From positions 49,534 through 113,533 of the forward strand of contig NZ_QWEH01000016.1 in NCBI RefSeq assembly GCF_003515705.1: a stretch of DNA of 64,000 bases, written 5' to 3'. The notes under the pieces were generated by a model. It had not been told where the DNA came from and did no database searches. It saw only the letters and a program-made list of their open reading frames with translations. This document shows, piece by piece, positions 24,346 to 32,344 of this stretch (position 1 is the first letter of the stretch; the number at the start of each line of letters is the position of its first letter). Both the position numbers and the translations under genes were made by a program. Source of the DNA: Oceanobacillus profundus. GTDB lineage: Bacteria > Bacillota > Bacilli > Bacillales > Amphibacillaceae.

Positions 24346-25260
24346 ATGAAAAAGGCCCGAATAATATATAATCCGACTTCGGGGCGTGAAGCAATCAAAA
24401 GAGCATTGCCAACGATACTGGAAAAGTTTGAGGTTGCAGGTTTCGAGACATCCACACATGCTACTACTGGCGAAAATGATGCGATTGCAGCAGCGAAATC
24501 AGCGGTAGAGCGTGGCTATGATCTAATTGTAGCTGCAGGTGGTGACGGCACTATTAATGAAGTAATTAATGGAATAGCTGGTTTCGATAACCGACCAAAG
24601 CTTGGAATTATCCCTGCTGGAACAACAAATGATTTTGCCCGAGCATTGCGAATCCCACGAGATATCTATAAAGCAGTGGATATTATTTTATCGAATAAAT
24701 CGATGCTGCTGGATATTGGAAAAGTCAACGAGCATTACTTTATGAATATTGCCGGTGGCGGGAAGCTAACGGAATTAACCTATGATGTACCAAGCAAGCT
24801 AAAGACAATGCTTGGACAGCTGGCATATTATATCAAAGGGATTGAAATGCTTCCATCGCTAAAACCAATTAAAGTAAAGATTGAATATGATGATGAAGTA
24901 TTAGAAGATGATATTATGTTATTTCTCGTATCAAATACCAATTCGGTTGGGGGATTTGAAAAGCTCGCCCCAAGTGCGAAAATGAATGATGGATATTTTG
25001 ATTTGCTAATTTTGCGCAAAACAAACCTAGCTGAATTCATTCATATTGCCTCCCTCGCTCTACGAGGCGCACATTTGGATAGTAAGAATATTATTTATAA
25101 ACAAGCGAGGTACGTAAAAGTATCTGCTGATGAAAAAATGCAATTAAATATCGATGGTGAATATGGTGGGTTATTGCCTGGTGAATTTGTAAACCTACAG
25201 GAGCACATCGAATTTTGTGTGCCAGAAGAATTTATTGATATGCAGGAAGACTTGGATTAG
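24346..25260 (+). CDS. dagK: Diacylglycerol kinase DagK/DgkB
   Basis: Soluble lipid kinase that recycles diacylglycerol released during lipoteichoic-acid synthesis. It has the diacylglycerol-kinase catalytic motif GGDGTINEVINGIAG and the NPTSGRE start, plus PAGTTNDFARAL. The C-terminal domain holds NIDGEYGG. The 304-residue length matches B. subtilis DgkB (303). GGGGAGGAAATAG precedes the ATG. The dagK-rlmCD neighbourhood is conserved in Bacillus. Confidence 0.95.
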   Translation: MKKARIIYNPTSGREAIKRALPTILEKFEVAGFETSTHATTGENDAIAAAKSAVERGYDLIVAAGGDGTINEVINGIAGFDNRPKLGIIPAGTTNDFARALRIPRDIYKAVDIILSNKSMLLDIGKVNEHYFMNIAGGGKLTELTYDVPSKLKTMLGQLAYYIKGIEMLPSLKPIKVKIEYDDEVLEDDIMLFLVSNTNSVGGFEKLAPSAKMNDGYFDLLILRKTNLAEFIHIASLALRGAHLDSKNIIYKQARYVKVSADEKMQLNIDGEYGGLLPGEFVNLQEHIEFCVPEEFIDMQEDLD

Positions 25261-25337
25261 AGTCTTCCTTTTTGGTGTTATTGACCGTTCAACAATGCTA
25301 TAATAAATAATAAAATTTGCTAACTTGGGGTGATTAC

Positions 25338-25910
25338 ATGTCATTACCAAAGGAAGATCGCATTTATACGTATAACGACTATTTATCATGGCCCGAGGAC
25401 GTAAGAGTAGAGATTATTGATGGTCGTCTTTATATGCAGGCAGCCCCTTCAAGAATCCATCAAGAAATTCTATCGGAGTTACATCGCCAACTTGCTAATT
25501 ATCTAGTTGGAAAAGCGTGTAAGGTATATCCTGCACCATTTGAAGTGGTGTTATATCTTGATGAAGAAGATAAAGACGATAGCAGAAATGTATTCGAGCC
25601 AGATATTACGATTGTTTGCGATACCTCTAAATTAGATGATGCAGGTTGTAAAGGGGCTCCAAATATGGTCATTGAAATTTTATCACCATCGACAGGAAGA
25701 AAAGATAAACTTGAAAAGTTCAATAAATATGAGCAGGCTGGTGTTCAGGAATATTGGATTGTTGAACCCCAAGAAAAGATGGTTAGTGTTTTTACCCTCG
25801 AAGAAAGTCAAAACTACGGTAGGCCAAGTTTGTATTCAGATGAGGAAGAAATTCAAGTATCTATTTTTGATGATTTACGGATTGATTTGAAAACCGTATT
25901 TTCTTATTAG
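25338..25910 (+). CDS. Uma2-family (DUF820) nuclease-fold protein
   Basis: PD-(D/E)xK-fold protein of the Uma2 family; biological role unknown. Motifs: YEIIDGRLYM-type N-terminus (VRVEIIDGRLYMQAAPSRIHQ), catalytic-like EPDITIV, VIEILSPSTGRKDKLEKFNKYEQAGVQEYWIVEP. Start chosen at 25338 (ATG, GGGGTGAT upstream) rather than an in-frame TTG at 25317. Length 190 residues. It interrupts the usual dagK-rlmCD adjacency, so it is probably a lineage-specific insertion. A perfect 13-bp hairpin overlaps the stop codon. Confidence 0.88.
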   Translation: MSLPKEDRIYTYNDYLSWPEDVRVEIIDGRLYMQAAPSRIHQEILSELHRQLANYLVGKACKVYPAPFEVVLYLDEEDKDDSRNVFEPDITIVCDTSKLDDAGCKGAPNMVIEILSPSTGRKDKLEKFNKYEQAGVQEYWIVEPQEKMVSVFTLEESQNYGRPSLYSDEEEIQVSIFDDLRIDLKTVFSY

Positions 25911-25955
25911 TAAAATAAGTATCTGTCCGCTTTGCCGGTGGGTACTTATTTTACT
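25909..25955 (+). terminator. Hairpin terminator after the Uma2 gene
   Basis: AGTAAAATAAGTA (25909-25921) and TACTTATTTTACT (25943-25955) are perfect complements. The U-rich right arm can serve as the release tract. The left arm includes the last bases of the stop codon. Confidence 0.6.
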
Positions 25956-26016
25956 GCTTGCTGAAGAGGAAATAGGATAAAATAATTATAAATAATGTAA
26001 TTGAAGGAAGATATAA

Positions 26017-27408
26017 ATGGTAAAACAAACCACACCGGTGAAAAAAAACGAGACAATCACACTACGCTTTGAAGACCTGACTCATGAAGGCAATGGTGTT
26101 GGAAAAATTAATGGTTATCCATTATTTGTTCCAAACGTACTGCCAGGGGAAGAAGCGATTGTAAAGGTTGTAAAAGTAAATAAAAATTTTGGTTTCGGAA
26201 AATTAATGGAGCTTACCAAGTCAAGTCCTGAACGAGTGGAGCCAACCTGCCATGTACATTGCGGTGGTTGTCAGCTACAGCATATGAGCTATAAGCTTCA
26301 GCTTGATATGAAACAAAACCAAGTGAAGAATGTGATGAAGAAAGTTGCCCATCTTCCGCATGTACCAATTCATCCAATTATGGGGATGGAGCATCCATAT
26401 CATTATCGCAACAAAGTACAAGTCCCTGTTGGAGAGAAGAACGGTGAGCTTATAGTTGGCTATTACCAAAAACGAAGTCATCGAATCGTTGAAAATATGG
26501 ACACATGCAGTATTCAAGCTGAGACAATCAATGAAATTCTGCCAGTAGTTAGACAGCTTGCTAACCAGCTTGGGATTGAACCTTATCAGGAAGAAAACCA
26601 TCGTGGGGACCTTAGACATATTATGATTCGAACCGGTCATGCAACCAATGATGTCATGATTGTGCTCGTTACCCGGACGAATAGATTGCCAAATAAAGAT
26701 GTCTTAATTGACGAGTTAACGAGACGATTCCCTCAGATTAAATCGATTGTTCAAAATGTAAATGAAAAGCGTACAAATGTCATACTTGGTGAGAAAACAA
26801 AAGTGCTTTGGGGCGAAACATATATTTACGATAAAATCGGCGATATTACTTTTGCGATTTCAGCTAAGTCTTTTTATCAAGTAAATCCAATACAGACGAA
26901 GGTGCTTTATGACAAAGCATTAGAGTTTGCAAACATTGGAAGCGATGATGTTGTCGTTGATGCATACTGTGGTATCGGCACAATTTCTTTATTTTTAGCG
27001 CAAAAGGCGAAAAAGGTTTACGGAATTGAAGTTGTTCCAGATGCTATTGCGGATGCAAAAAAGAATGCTGCACTTAATGGAATTACGAATGTTGAATTTA
27101 CAGTAGGACAAGCTGAAAAAGTAATGCCAAAATGGAAAGAACAGGGCCTTACTCCAGACGTTATTGTAGTTGATCCACCACGTAAAGGCTGTGAAGCTGA
27201 TTTCTTACAAGCAATGATCGATATGGAACCACAGCGGATTGTATATGTATCCTGCAATCCATCAACATTGGCAAGAGATCTTCGTATTTTAGAGGATGGT
27301 GGCTACGTGACGAAGGAAGTGCAGCCTGTAGACATGTTTCCTAGTACGAATCATGTGGAGGCTGTTACGTGGTTGGAGAAACGCTGTAGATCAATAATAA
27401 ACACCTGA
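26017..27408 (+). CDS. rlmCD: 23S rRNA (uracil-5-)-methyltransferase RlmCD with element-derived C-terminus
   Basis: SAM-dependent m5U methyltransferase (TrmA/RumA family) acting on 23S rRNA. Domains: TRAM (about 10-65), a 4Fe-4S cysteine cluster (CHVHCGGCQ plus a later Cys), the Rossmann SAM site VVDAYCGIGTISLFLA, DPPRKGC, and the catalytic Cys in VSCNPSTLARD. Length is 463 residues. The last seven residues (CRSIINT) and the stop come from the terminal repeat of inserted element A (from 27385). Without A the frame would read ...EKR-Phe-Val-stop, with that stop lying in the end of the next element. The catalytic core is untouched, so activity is probably retained. Confidence 0.95.
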   Translation: MVKQTTPVKKNETITLRFEDLTHEGNGVGKINGYPLFVPNVLPGEEAIVKVVKVNKNFGFGKLMELTKSSPERVEPTCHVHCGGCQLQHMSYKLQLDMKQNQVKNVMKKVAHLPHVPIHPIMGMEHPYHYRNKVQVPVGEKNGELIVGYYQKRSHRIVENMDTCSIQAETINEILPVVRQLANQLGIEPYQEENHRGDLRHIMIRTGHATNDVMIVLVTRTNRLPNKDVLIDELTRRFPQIKSIVQNVNEKRTNVILGEKTKVLWGETYIYDKIGDITFAISAKSFYQVNPIQTKVLYDKALEFANIGSDDVVVDAYCGIGTISLFLAQKAKKVYGIEVVPDAIADAKKNAALNGITNVEFTVGQAEKVMPKWKEQGLTPDVIVVDPPRKGCEADFLQAMIDMEPQRIVYVSCNPSTLARDLRILEDGGYVTKEVQPVDMFPSTNHVEAVTWLEKRCRSIINT

Positions 27409-27882
27409 CTGTCAAAATAAACATCTGCTACTCCCACCACCGATTTCGTAATAATAAACATTTGCTTTTTCAATATAGATCCAATAATTTCTCGGGTTTT
27501 CCTCATCAGGAGCCCGAGTTTTTTCATGTCTTTTCCAATATCTTTTCAATGCAGTTATGTTCCTAAATCCTTGTCATTACTGGGTTTATCCAATATCCAA
27601 TTCAATAATAAATCAATACTCATTCAATATTTTCTCTTTATTTTATCCCTCTTTTCTCCACTATCTTTTCTAGAATTTTTCCTTATTCCATTCCCAAAAC
27701 TTTATTCCAACTTCGAAAAAACCATGAAAAAACAGCCGAAAAAGGCCGGAAAAACGGTCATTTTTGATTCGAAAAACGTCCGAAAAGGGGGTTCCGTAGC
27801 AAAACTTTATTATAACTCAAACGGTGGAATGCGGGTTGGAGGGGCGGAAAAAAGCAGGAGTTTATTATGGTTGTACAAACGC
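27380..27882. mobile_element. Element A: 493-bp non-autonomous Tn7-like (MITE-type) element with 5-bp target duplication
   Basis: The element spans 27385-27877. The left end starts TGTAGATCAATAATAAAC and the right end, read inward, starts TGTACAACCATAATAAAC (15 of 18 identical). AACGC flanks both sides (27380-27384 and 27878-27882). AATAAAC-core repeats lie at 27396, 27416 and 27453; inverted-orientation relatives (CAAAACTTTATT) lie at 27693-27711 and 27799-27816. TGT...ACA ends, a 5-bp duplication and multiple end repeats are hallmarks of Tn7/Tn5053-type transposons. No transposase is present. A perfect CTCGGG/CCCGAG terminator (about 27492-27526) lies inside. The 121-codon frame it contains is not credible as a gene. 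Confidence 0.85.
27492..27526 (+). terminator. Terminator inside the left part of element A
   Basis: CTCGGG and CCCGAG enclose TCCT/AGGA pairs and a T6 run follows. The same hairpin recurs in the end at 38099 (about 38205-38238). It would stop read-through from rlmCD into the island. Confidence 0.85.
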
Positions 27883-27884
27883 TT

Positions 27885-28223
27885 TGTCTAACTAAAATAA
27901 ACATCTGCTCGTCAAAATAAACATTTGCTATTCCGACCCTGATTTCGTAATAATAAACATTTGCGAATTCGGGGTCTTTTCATGCCGAACCCCTTGTCCT
28001 GTCTATCTTTTCTCGATTTATTCTTCTGTCCATTACTCCCAAAACTTTATTCCAACTGTCCGAAAAAGGTGAAAAAAACAGGTGGAAAAGAGCGGGAAAA
28101 CGGTCATTATTGAACCAAAAACCCTTCAAAACGGGGGTTCGGTAGCAAAACTTTATTTTAACTCGAACAGTGGAATGCGGGTTTGAGGTGGGGGATTTCG
28201 GAGGAGATTAAATTAACGTCACA
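27885..28223. mobile_element. Element B: second Tn7-like end pair
   Basis: The left end TGTCTAACTAAAATAAAC (27885) carries AATAAAC repeats at 27896, 27916 and 27952, the same spacing as element A within one base. The right end reads inward as TGTGACGTTAATTTAATC and finishes with ACA at 28221-28223. CAAAACTTTATT repeats lie at 28038-28056 and 28145-28162. The flanking 5-mers (CGCTT, TAGTA) do not match, so B is not a simple intact insertion. Its left end supplies the ancestral stop codon of rlmCD (GTC TAA). No coding content. Confidence 0.7.
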
Positions 28224-28374
28224 TAGTAGAGAAAAGAAGTGAAGTTTGGTTTGTAATATTTCCAACCTAGTCTTAGAGATAGAAGAAAAGAGTAAAGTAT
28301 TTCTGTTGTTTTACAATGCAACTTTGCTAAGAGTGTAACTGTAGAATAAAATATCAAATCTAAGTGGAAGCTGT

Positions 28375-28460
28375 TGTCTAGTCACAAAAAAGTGAGTAAC
28401 TAACAATAAAAGATAGAAACTAACTAAAAAAGATGTATACTAACTAAAAAAGTTAGAAAC
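28375..28460. repeat. Tn7-right-end-like array of four 20-bp repeats
   Basis: Four 20-base units sit head to tail at 28381-28400, 28401-28420, 28421-28440 and 28441-28460. The last two begin TAACTAAAAAAG and the second begins TAACAATAAAAG. The first (GTCACAAAAAAGTGAGTAAC) is more diverged. A possible terminus TGTCTAG is at 28375. Tn7's right end has four overlapping TnsB sites of about 22 bp next to tnsA; here a tnsA remnant starts 265 bases downstream. The unit sequence differs from the AATAAAC repeats of A and B, so it marks a different element. Confidence 0.7.
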
Positions 28461-28725
28461 TTCTTTTGGATGAATAAAAGTAGCTGTATTGGTAATAATT
28501 AAAATACTCCTTGTAGAACTATCATTACTATATTTCTACAAGGAGTAATAAAACTAGTTAGTGTATCCAGCACTAATTATCTATTAGCTTAAGAAGGATG
28601 TTTGTTATAAAATTGGGCTTTAGTTAAAAAATTCCATTTAACTAAGCTCTCTTTGTAACGGACTTTTTTTATTAGGTTTTTAAGATAATTAGTGTTTTTT
28701 AATACAAATTTTTAGGAGGATTAGA
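28461..28725 (+). other. Leader region of tnsA remnant with hairpins
   Basis: TACTCCTTGTAGA and TCTACAAGGAGTA (about 28508-28548) form a perfect 13-bp stem. A second stem (GCTTTAGTTAAA with TTTAACTAAGC) lies near 28616-28654 and is followed by a T-rich stretch. These may control read-through into tnsA. No open frame. Confidence 0.4.
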
Positions 28726-28956
28726 ATGGCGAAGCGAAACAGGGGGACAACGAAGAAAAAAATAGAAAAGTGGACTTTGGAAGGTAGAGGACAAGGCGTG
28801 AGGGAAGATTATAAGCCGTGGTTAACAATACAAGATGTCCCTTCAGAAGGGATGCAGAAGATAGTATATGTATCGAAGCTTTTCAGGTTTGTTTATATCC
28901 TAAAAAGAAAAAGGAGATATTTTATAGAAGTATTGGAATATCTACTGAGGATTTAG
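28726..28956 (+). pseudogene. tnsA: Truncated TnsA-like transposase endonuclease (N-terminal fragment)
   Basis: This 76-codon frame begins after a strong AGGAGG and opens with the TnsA N-terminal signature EGRGQGVREDYKPWLTIQDVPSEG (Tn7 TnsA: EGRGQG then DYxPWLTVQEVPSSG). Similarity stops at about residue 43, and the rest (KIVYVSKLFRF...) is not TnsA-like. The restriction-like catalytic core and everything downstream (tnsB, tnsC, targeting genes) are absent. It is therefore a deletion relic beside its own end repeats and the clearest evidence that the region is a decayed Tn7-like island. Confidence 0.8.
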
Positions 28957-29045
28957 TTATCTGTTAAAATATAATGCATAAACCAGTAATTCCGCCGTCT
29001 GCCACACTGGTCGGTTTCTAGCCCATAAACTGTAATAACCCGCCA

Positions 29046-29098
29046 GGTATAAGCAGGGAATTACTCTTGAAACCCCATCGTAATTCCCTGCTTATACC
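29046..29098. other. 19-bp perfect hairpin
   Basis: GGTATAAGCAGGGAATTAC (29046-29064) and its exact reverse complement (29080-29098) enclose a 15-base loop. No T-run follows on either strand. It lies between the tnsA relic and the convergent HD-GYP gene. It may be a bidirectional terminator, or the relic of another small element. Confidence 0.5.
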
Positions 29099-29190
29099 AA
29101 TAATTGAATCGCCAAGACCTTTATTTAATACCAACGCGTGCTTTTGGAAATAAAAGTTAATAATGTTTAGTGGAGGGAAGCTCTTAACAA

Positions 29191-30066
29191 TTATTGGATC
29201 ATATATTCTGGAATCGTAATATCTTCCAGAACCTCTATAAAATTTTTAACTAGATTCCCGTCAAATTGTTTCCAAGAACCTCTTTCTAATTCTTCATATG
29301 CTTCCTCGTAGCTTAATCTTTGTTTATAGTTACGTTGATCAAACACCATAGTGTCGAAAGCATCACACAGAGAAATAATACGCCCCTGAATAGTTATTTC
29401 ATCTCCTAACAAACGACGAGGATACCCTGTTCCGTCCCATCTTTCGTGATGATCTCTAATATACCTTGCAGCGTTCGTTAATCCTAAGTGCTTTCTTACA
29501 ATTACATTTCCTACGTGAGAGTGGCTTTGAATAATAGTATATTCTAGTTCAGTTAATTTACCAGGTTTCATTAAAATCTTTTTTGAAACCCCCATCTTAC
29601 CTATGTCATGTAACAAAGCAGCTATGCGTAGATCTTCATTATAGCAGTTCACTTTCTTAGCTAAAGCGCTAGAAAGAAACATTACTCTTAGGGAATGATA
29701 TTTGTATAATTGAATGATTTCATTATCTTGAGCAATTTCGTAAAAAAGTGCTTCAGGATCATTTCCCCCACTGCGCAATTCTTTTTTATCCAGAGTTGAA
29801 GAGTCTTTGATAATACGATCCTCTTTTTGCCTAAGGGAGAATTTTTCATTTACTTGCTTCAGTATTTCACTAAACGGCATTTTTTTCTCTCTCTTTTCAG
29901 AAATAAAGGTAGCAACTTTTAAATCCTCTTCATTAAATACCTTTTTGTCATCTTCAACGGGGACATAGTAATTGGATTTATTTTCCAACTCGTTAAACCA
30001 TTTTTCTATAGAAAGCGCATTTTTTCCTAATTGAGAAGATAAGTCCTGTAAGTTGTATTTAACCAT
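29191..30066 (-). CDS. MerR-like HTH / HD-GYP domain protein
   Basis: Predicted cyclic-di-GMP phosphodiesterase-type protein. Residues 1-75 resemble a MerR-type wHTH region (NLQDLSSQLGKNALSIEKWFNELENK ... EEDLKVATFISEKREKKMPFSEILKQV). Residues 115-285 form an HD-GYP domain: HxxRV, LLHDIGKMGV (His/Asp 153-154), SHSHVGN, and the hallmark HHERWDGTGYP (206-216), plus DAFDTM. A DNA-binding head on an HD-GYP body is unusual. It is divergent from the coiled-coil/KAS/kinase operon across a 956-base gap and may share its regulation. No signal peptide or membrane segment. Confidence 0.85.
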   Translation of the reverse strand: MVKYNLQDLSSQLGKNALSIEKWFNELENKSNYYVPVEDDKKVFNEEDLKVATFISEKREKKMPFSEILKQVNEKFSLRQKEDRIIKDSSTLDKKELRSGGNDPEALFYEIAQDNEIIQLYKYHSLRVMFLSSALAKKVNCYNEDLRIAALLHDIGKMGVSKKILMKPGKLTELEYTIIQSHSHVGNVIVRKHLGLTNAARYIRDHHERWDGTGYPRRLLGDEITIQGRIISLCDAFDTMVFDQRNYKQRLSYEEAYEELERGSWKQFDGNLVKNFIEVLEDITIPEYMIQ

Positions 30067-31022
30067 TTAAAACGGCTCCTTTATGAAAATGAGTTGATAA
30101 TAATTTGCATTATAACATACTTGGTGTTGTTAAAAATAGAGAAGTTGGGGATCTCGCCATTATATAAAGAAGTTTAGAGAACCATAGAGTAGCATTCTAT
30201 ATTTACAAACGAGCTATGTACAGTATCTAGTTAGATAGATGAGATTTTCAAGCTATCCAATTACATATTTATGATTAACTGATTTTAGCGGAGGAGGATA
30301 TCTACCTATAAATAAATATATACTAGTTAAAAAGTCACTTTGAAATGCCGATAATAGTATTAATAAGAATAAAAAGGGAGGATTATCTGTGTTTCCTTAT
30401 TTGTAAGGACGGGTTGTAATATATAGTTTTAGACTATCGAATTAAGTTGCCAGGAAGGAATCTAGTAATCGAGAGAACATTTTCAAAAACTTGGATACCT
30501 ATAGAAAATTACAAGTTTATAGTTGATTGATTCTTGTTCTCCCTCAAATATACTACATATTTTCTTGAGGTTGTCCCTCAGATAACGAGTGAAAGTCAAC
30601 TACTTGGATAGCAGATTGTACTGTTTCTAAGATTCACTCCTCACATATGATAATCTGGGTATCATTATATCAGTTTAGAACGTTTGGCTTCTGTGTATCT
30701 TATCGTAGCTTATATACAACAGAACATTTTTATGAAGAGAGCCATTTATAAATTTATAATTAAATGTTCGTTCAATGACAAACATAAGCTTGTAGATACT
30801 CCTCACTTACAATTAAAGCCCATTTCTAATTCCCAAGTAATTCGGATTAATGAAAGGAGTCGAGGTATAGCTCTAAGGATTGAATTCTGGTATACTTCAT
30901 GATTTCCTTATAGGTATATATGGTATTAATTTTTTATAATATCATTGGATGAATAGGTATTAAATTTAAGCTGAAAACAGAAAAATCATAGGAAGAACTT
31001 TTTTATAAAGGGAGGTTAAAAG
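30067..31022. other. 956-base gap between divergent island genes
   Basis: AT-rich and without a convincing gene; frames up to 72 codons (30684-30902) lack a ribosome site and known similarity. It must contain promoters for both flanking transcripts. A weak CCTCAA/TTGAGG pair lies at 30542-30570. AAGGGAGG near 30376 precedes only a five-codon GTG frame. It is long for a simple promoter region; a non-coding RNA or a decayed gene is possible, but I cannot support either. Confidence 0.4.
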
Positions 31023-32324
31023 ATGGAATTTAGTATTTTTATATTAATCATAGGAAGTCTACTACTTCTTCTCTTCGTATCATTACTCATAATTGGGAAA
31101 TTCATAAGATCGCTTGAGAAAAAAATGTTGCTTTTTGAAAAAAAGATGGTAGGAACGGATGTAGAAAAGGTAAGAAAGCACCAAGATAATATTGAAAATT
31201 TATACTCTAAAATCAATCAAAAATACTTTGAAATTGAAAAGAATCAAGATGACTTAGTGAAGGATATAAAAAAATTCAGGCAGAACACTTTTGATTACAA
31301 TTCTCTACAAGGAGATATGAAGTCTACTCATAACCGTCTAGAGTCTTTGGAAATGAAAATAGACGATTTATTGAAGGAAAGGGATATTAGAAATAGTATT
31401 AGTGTAAACAATACCTATTTAACAGAAATAAAATCTGATGTAAAAGAATTAATTCGAAAAATAGACCTAAACAATGTAAACATAAAACCAAAAACTGCTG
31501 TATCTCTGAATGTCGATGAAGAGCAACAAACAGCAACAAGCGATGGCTTAACTTCGCATATTAAATCGTTATTTTTAGATACTAATAAATTAAAAAATCA
31601 TTTATTATCTAAGGATTCAAAATGGAATGTAAAACAAGTAGAAGTGATGTTTAGTAGTCTATTAGAGAGCATCTCGGAAATGGAACAAAATATAGTTACA
31701 GACCTTTATAAGCAAAGCAATAATGCAGTTACTTTAAATGAAAATTATAAATACATGGAAGAGAAAATAGTAGATATTCATCAAATGATGAAATATACTC
31801 AAAGTTTCACTAATGAGTATTCTACAGAAATTAAGAAAGACTTAGAAAATATCGCGCGTTTTGTTTCTCCTCTGCAATCTAATGTAATGCATAGCTTAAA
31901 CGAGTCTATAAGAGAACTAAACGCTATAAGAGAAGATATGAAGCTTTCTGATAACCTTTCATCTTCAGGAAAAGTTAGCGGCAGTGAATACATGATTATA
32001 AAAGAATCACTAGATGCCCTATCTGAATATATTAGCATTTCTCAACAACAATTATTTAATGTATTAAATTATAATAATGAGAATTTAAGTGCCGAAAATA
32101 AAAAGGTTTTAAAACTTTTAGAAAACAATCAGAAAAACTTAAAAGGTTCTGAAGATAAATTAATTAACTATCTATCTTTTATTTATAAAGCGGTTGAATC
32201 GCAAACCAATAAAAATATGGATATGACTCTAATTAAAAAAATAGAAAATCTACGAAGTAGTATAGATGATCAAAAGGCAGAATCGCAAAAATATTTCACA
32301 ACTTTGTATAAAACACTGACTTAG
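31023..32324 (+). CDS. Membrane-anchored coiled-coil protein of unknown function
   Basis: Not recognised as a known family. One N-terminal membrane helix (about residues 3-28, FSIFILIIGSLLLLLFVSLLIIG) is followed by a long charged, mostly helical cytoplasmic part with heptad-like stretches (residues about 30-160 and 190-430: EKVRKHQDNIENLYSKI, NRLESLEMKIDDLLKE, QNIVTDLYKQ). The layout resembles RmuC- or chemoreceptor-like rods but no signature of either is seen. AAAGGGAGG precedes the ATG. It is the first gene of a four-gene set with gaps of 20, 2 and 20 bases, so it probably scaffolds or senses for the downstream proteins. Confidence 0.8.
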   Translation: MEFSIFILIIGSLLLLLFVSLLIIGKFIRSLEKKMLLFEKKMVGTDVEKVRKHQDNIENLYSKINQKYFEIEKNQDDLVKDIKKFRQNTFDYNSLQGDMKSTHNRLESLEMKIDDLLKERDIRNSISVNNTYLTEIKSDVKELIRKIDLNNVNIKPKTAVSLNVDEEQQTATSDGLTSHIKSLFLDTNKLKNHLLSKDSKWNVKQVEVMFSSLLESISEMEQNIVTDLYKQSNNAVTLNENYKYMEEKIVDIHQMMKYTQSFTNEYSTEIKKDLENIARFVSPLQSNVMHSLNESIRELNAIREDMKLSDNLSSSGKVSGSEYMIIKESLDALSEYISISQQQLFNVLNYNNENLSAENKKVLKLLENNQKNLKGSEDKLINYLSFIYKAVESQTNKNMDMTLIKKIENLRSSIDDQKAESQKYFTTLYKTLT

Positions 32325-32344
32325 TAAGAGAGAAGGATTAAAGT

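Noticed and set aside
27526..27891. 121-codon open frame within element A
   Set aside because: It lies entirely across repeat-rich element sequence, has no ribosome site, an atypical composition, and overlaps the right-end repeats; it is a by-product of the element.
27380..28460. Possible CRISPR array from the repeated AATAAACATTTGC and 20-bp units
   Set aside because: Repeats are degenerate, without unique spacers of constant size, and occur as inverted end sets; the transposon-end explanation fits better.
30684..30902. 72-codon open frame in the island gap
   Set aside because: Non-ATG start, no ribosome site, no recognisable protein features.
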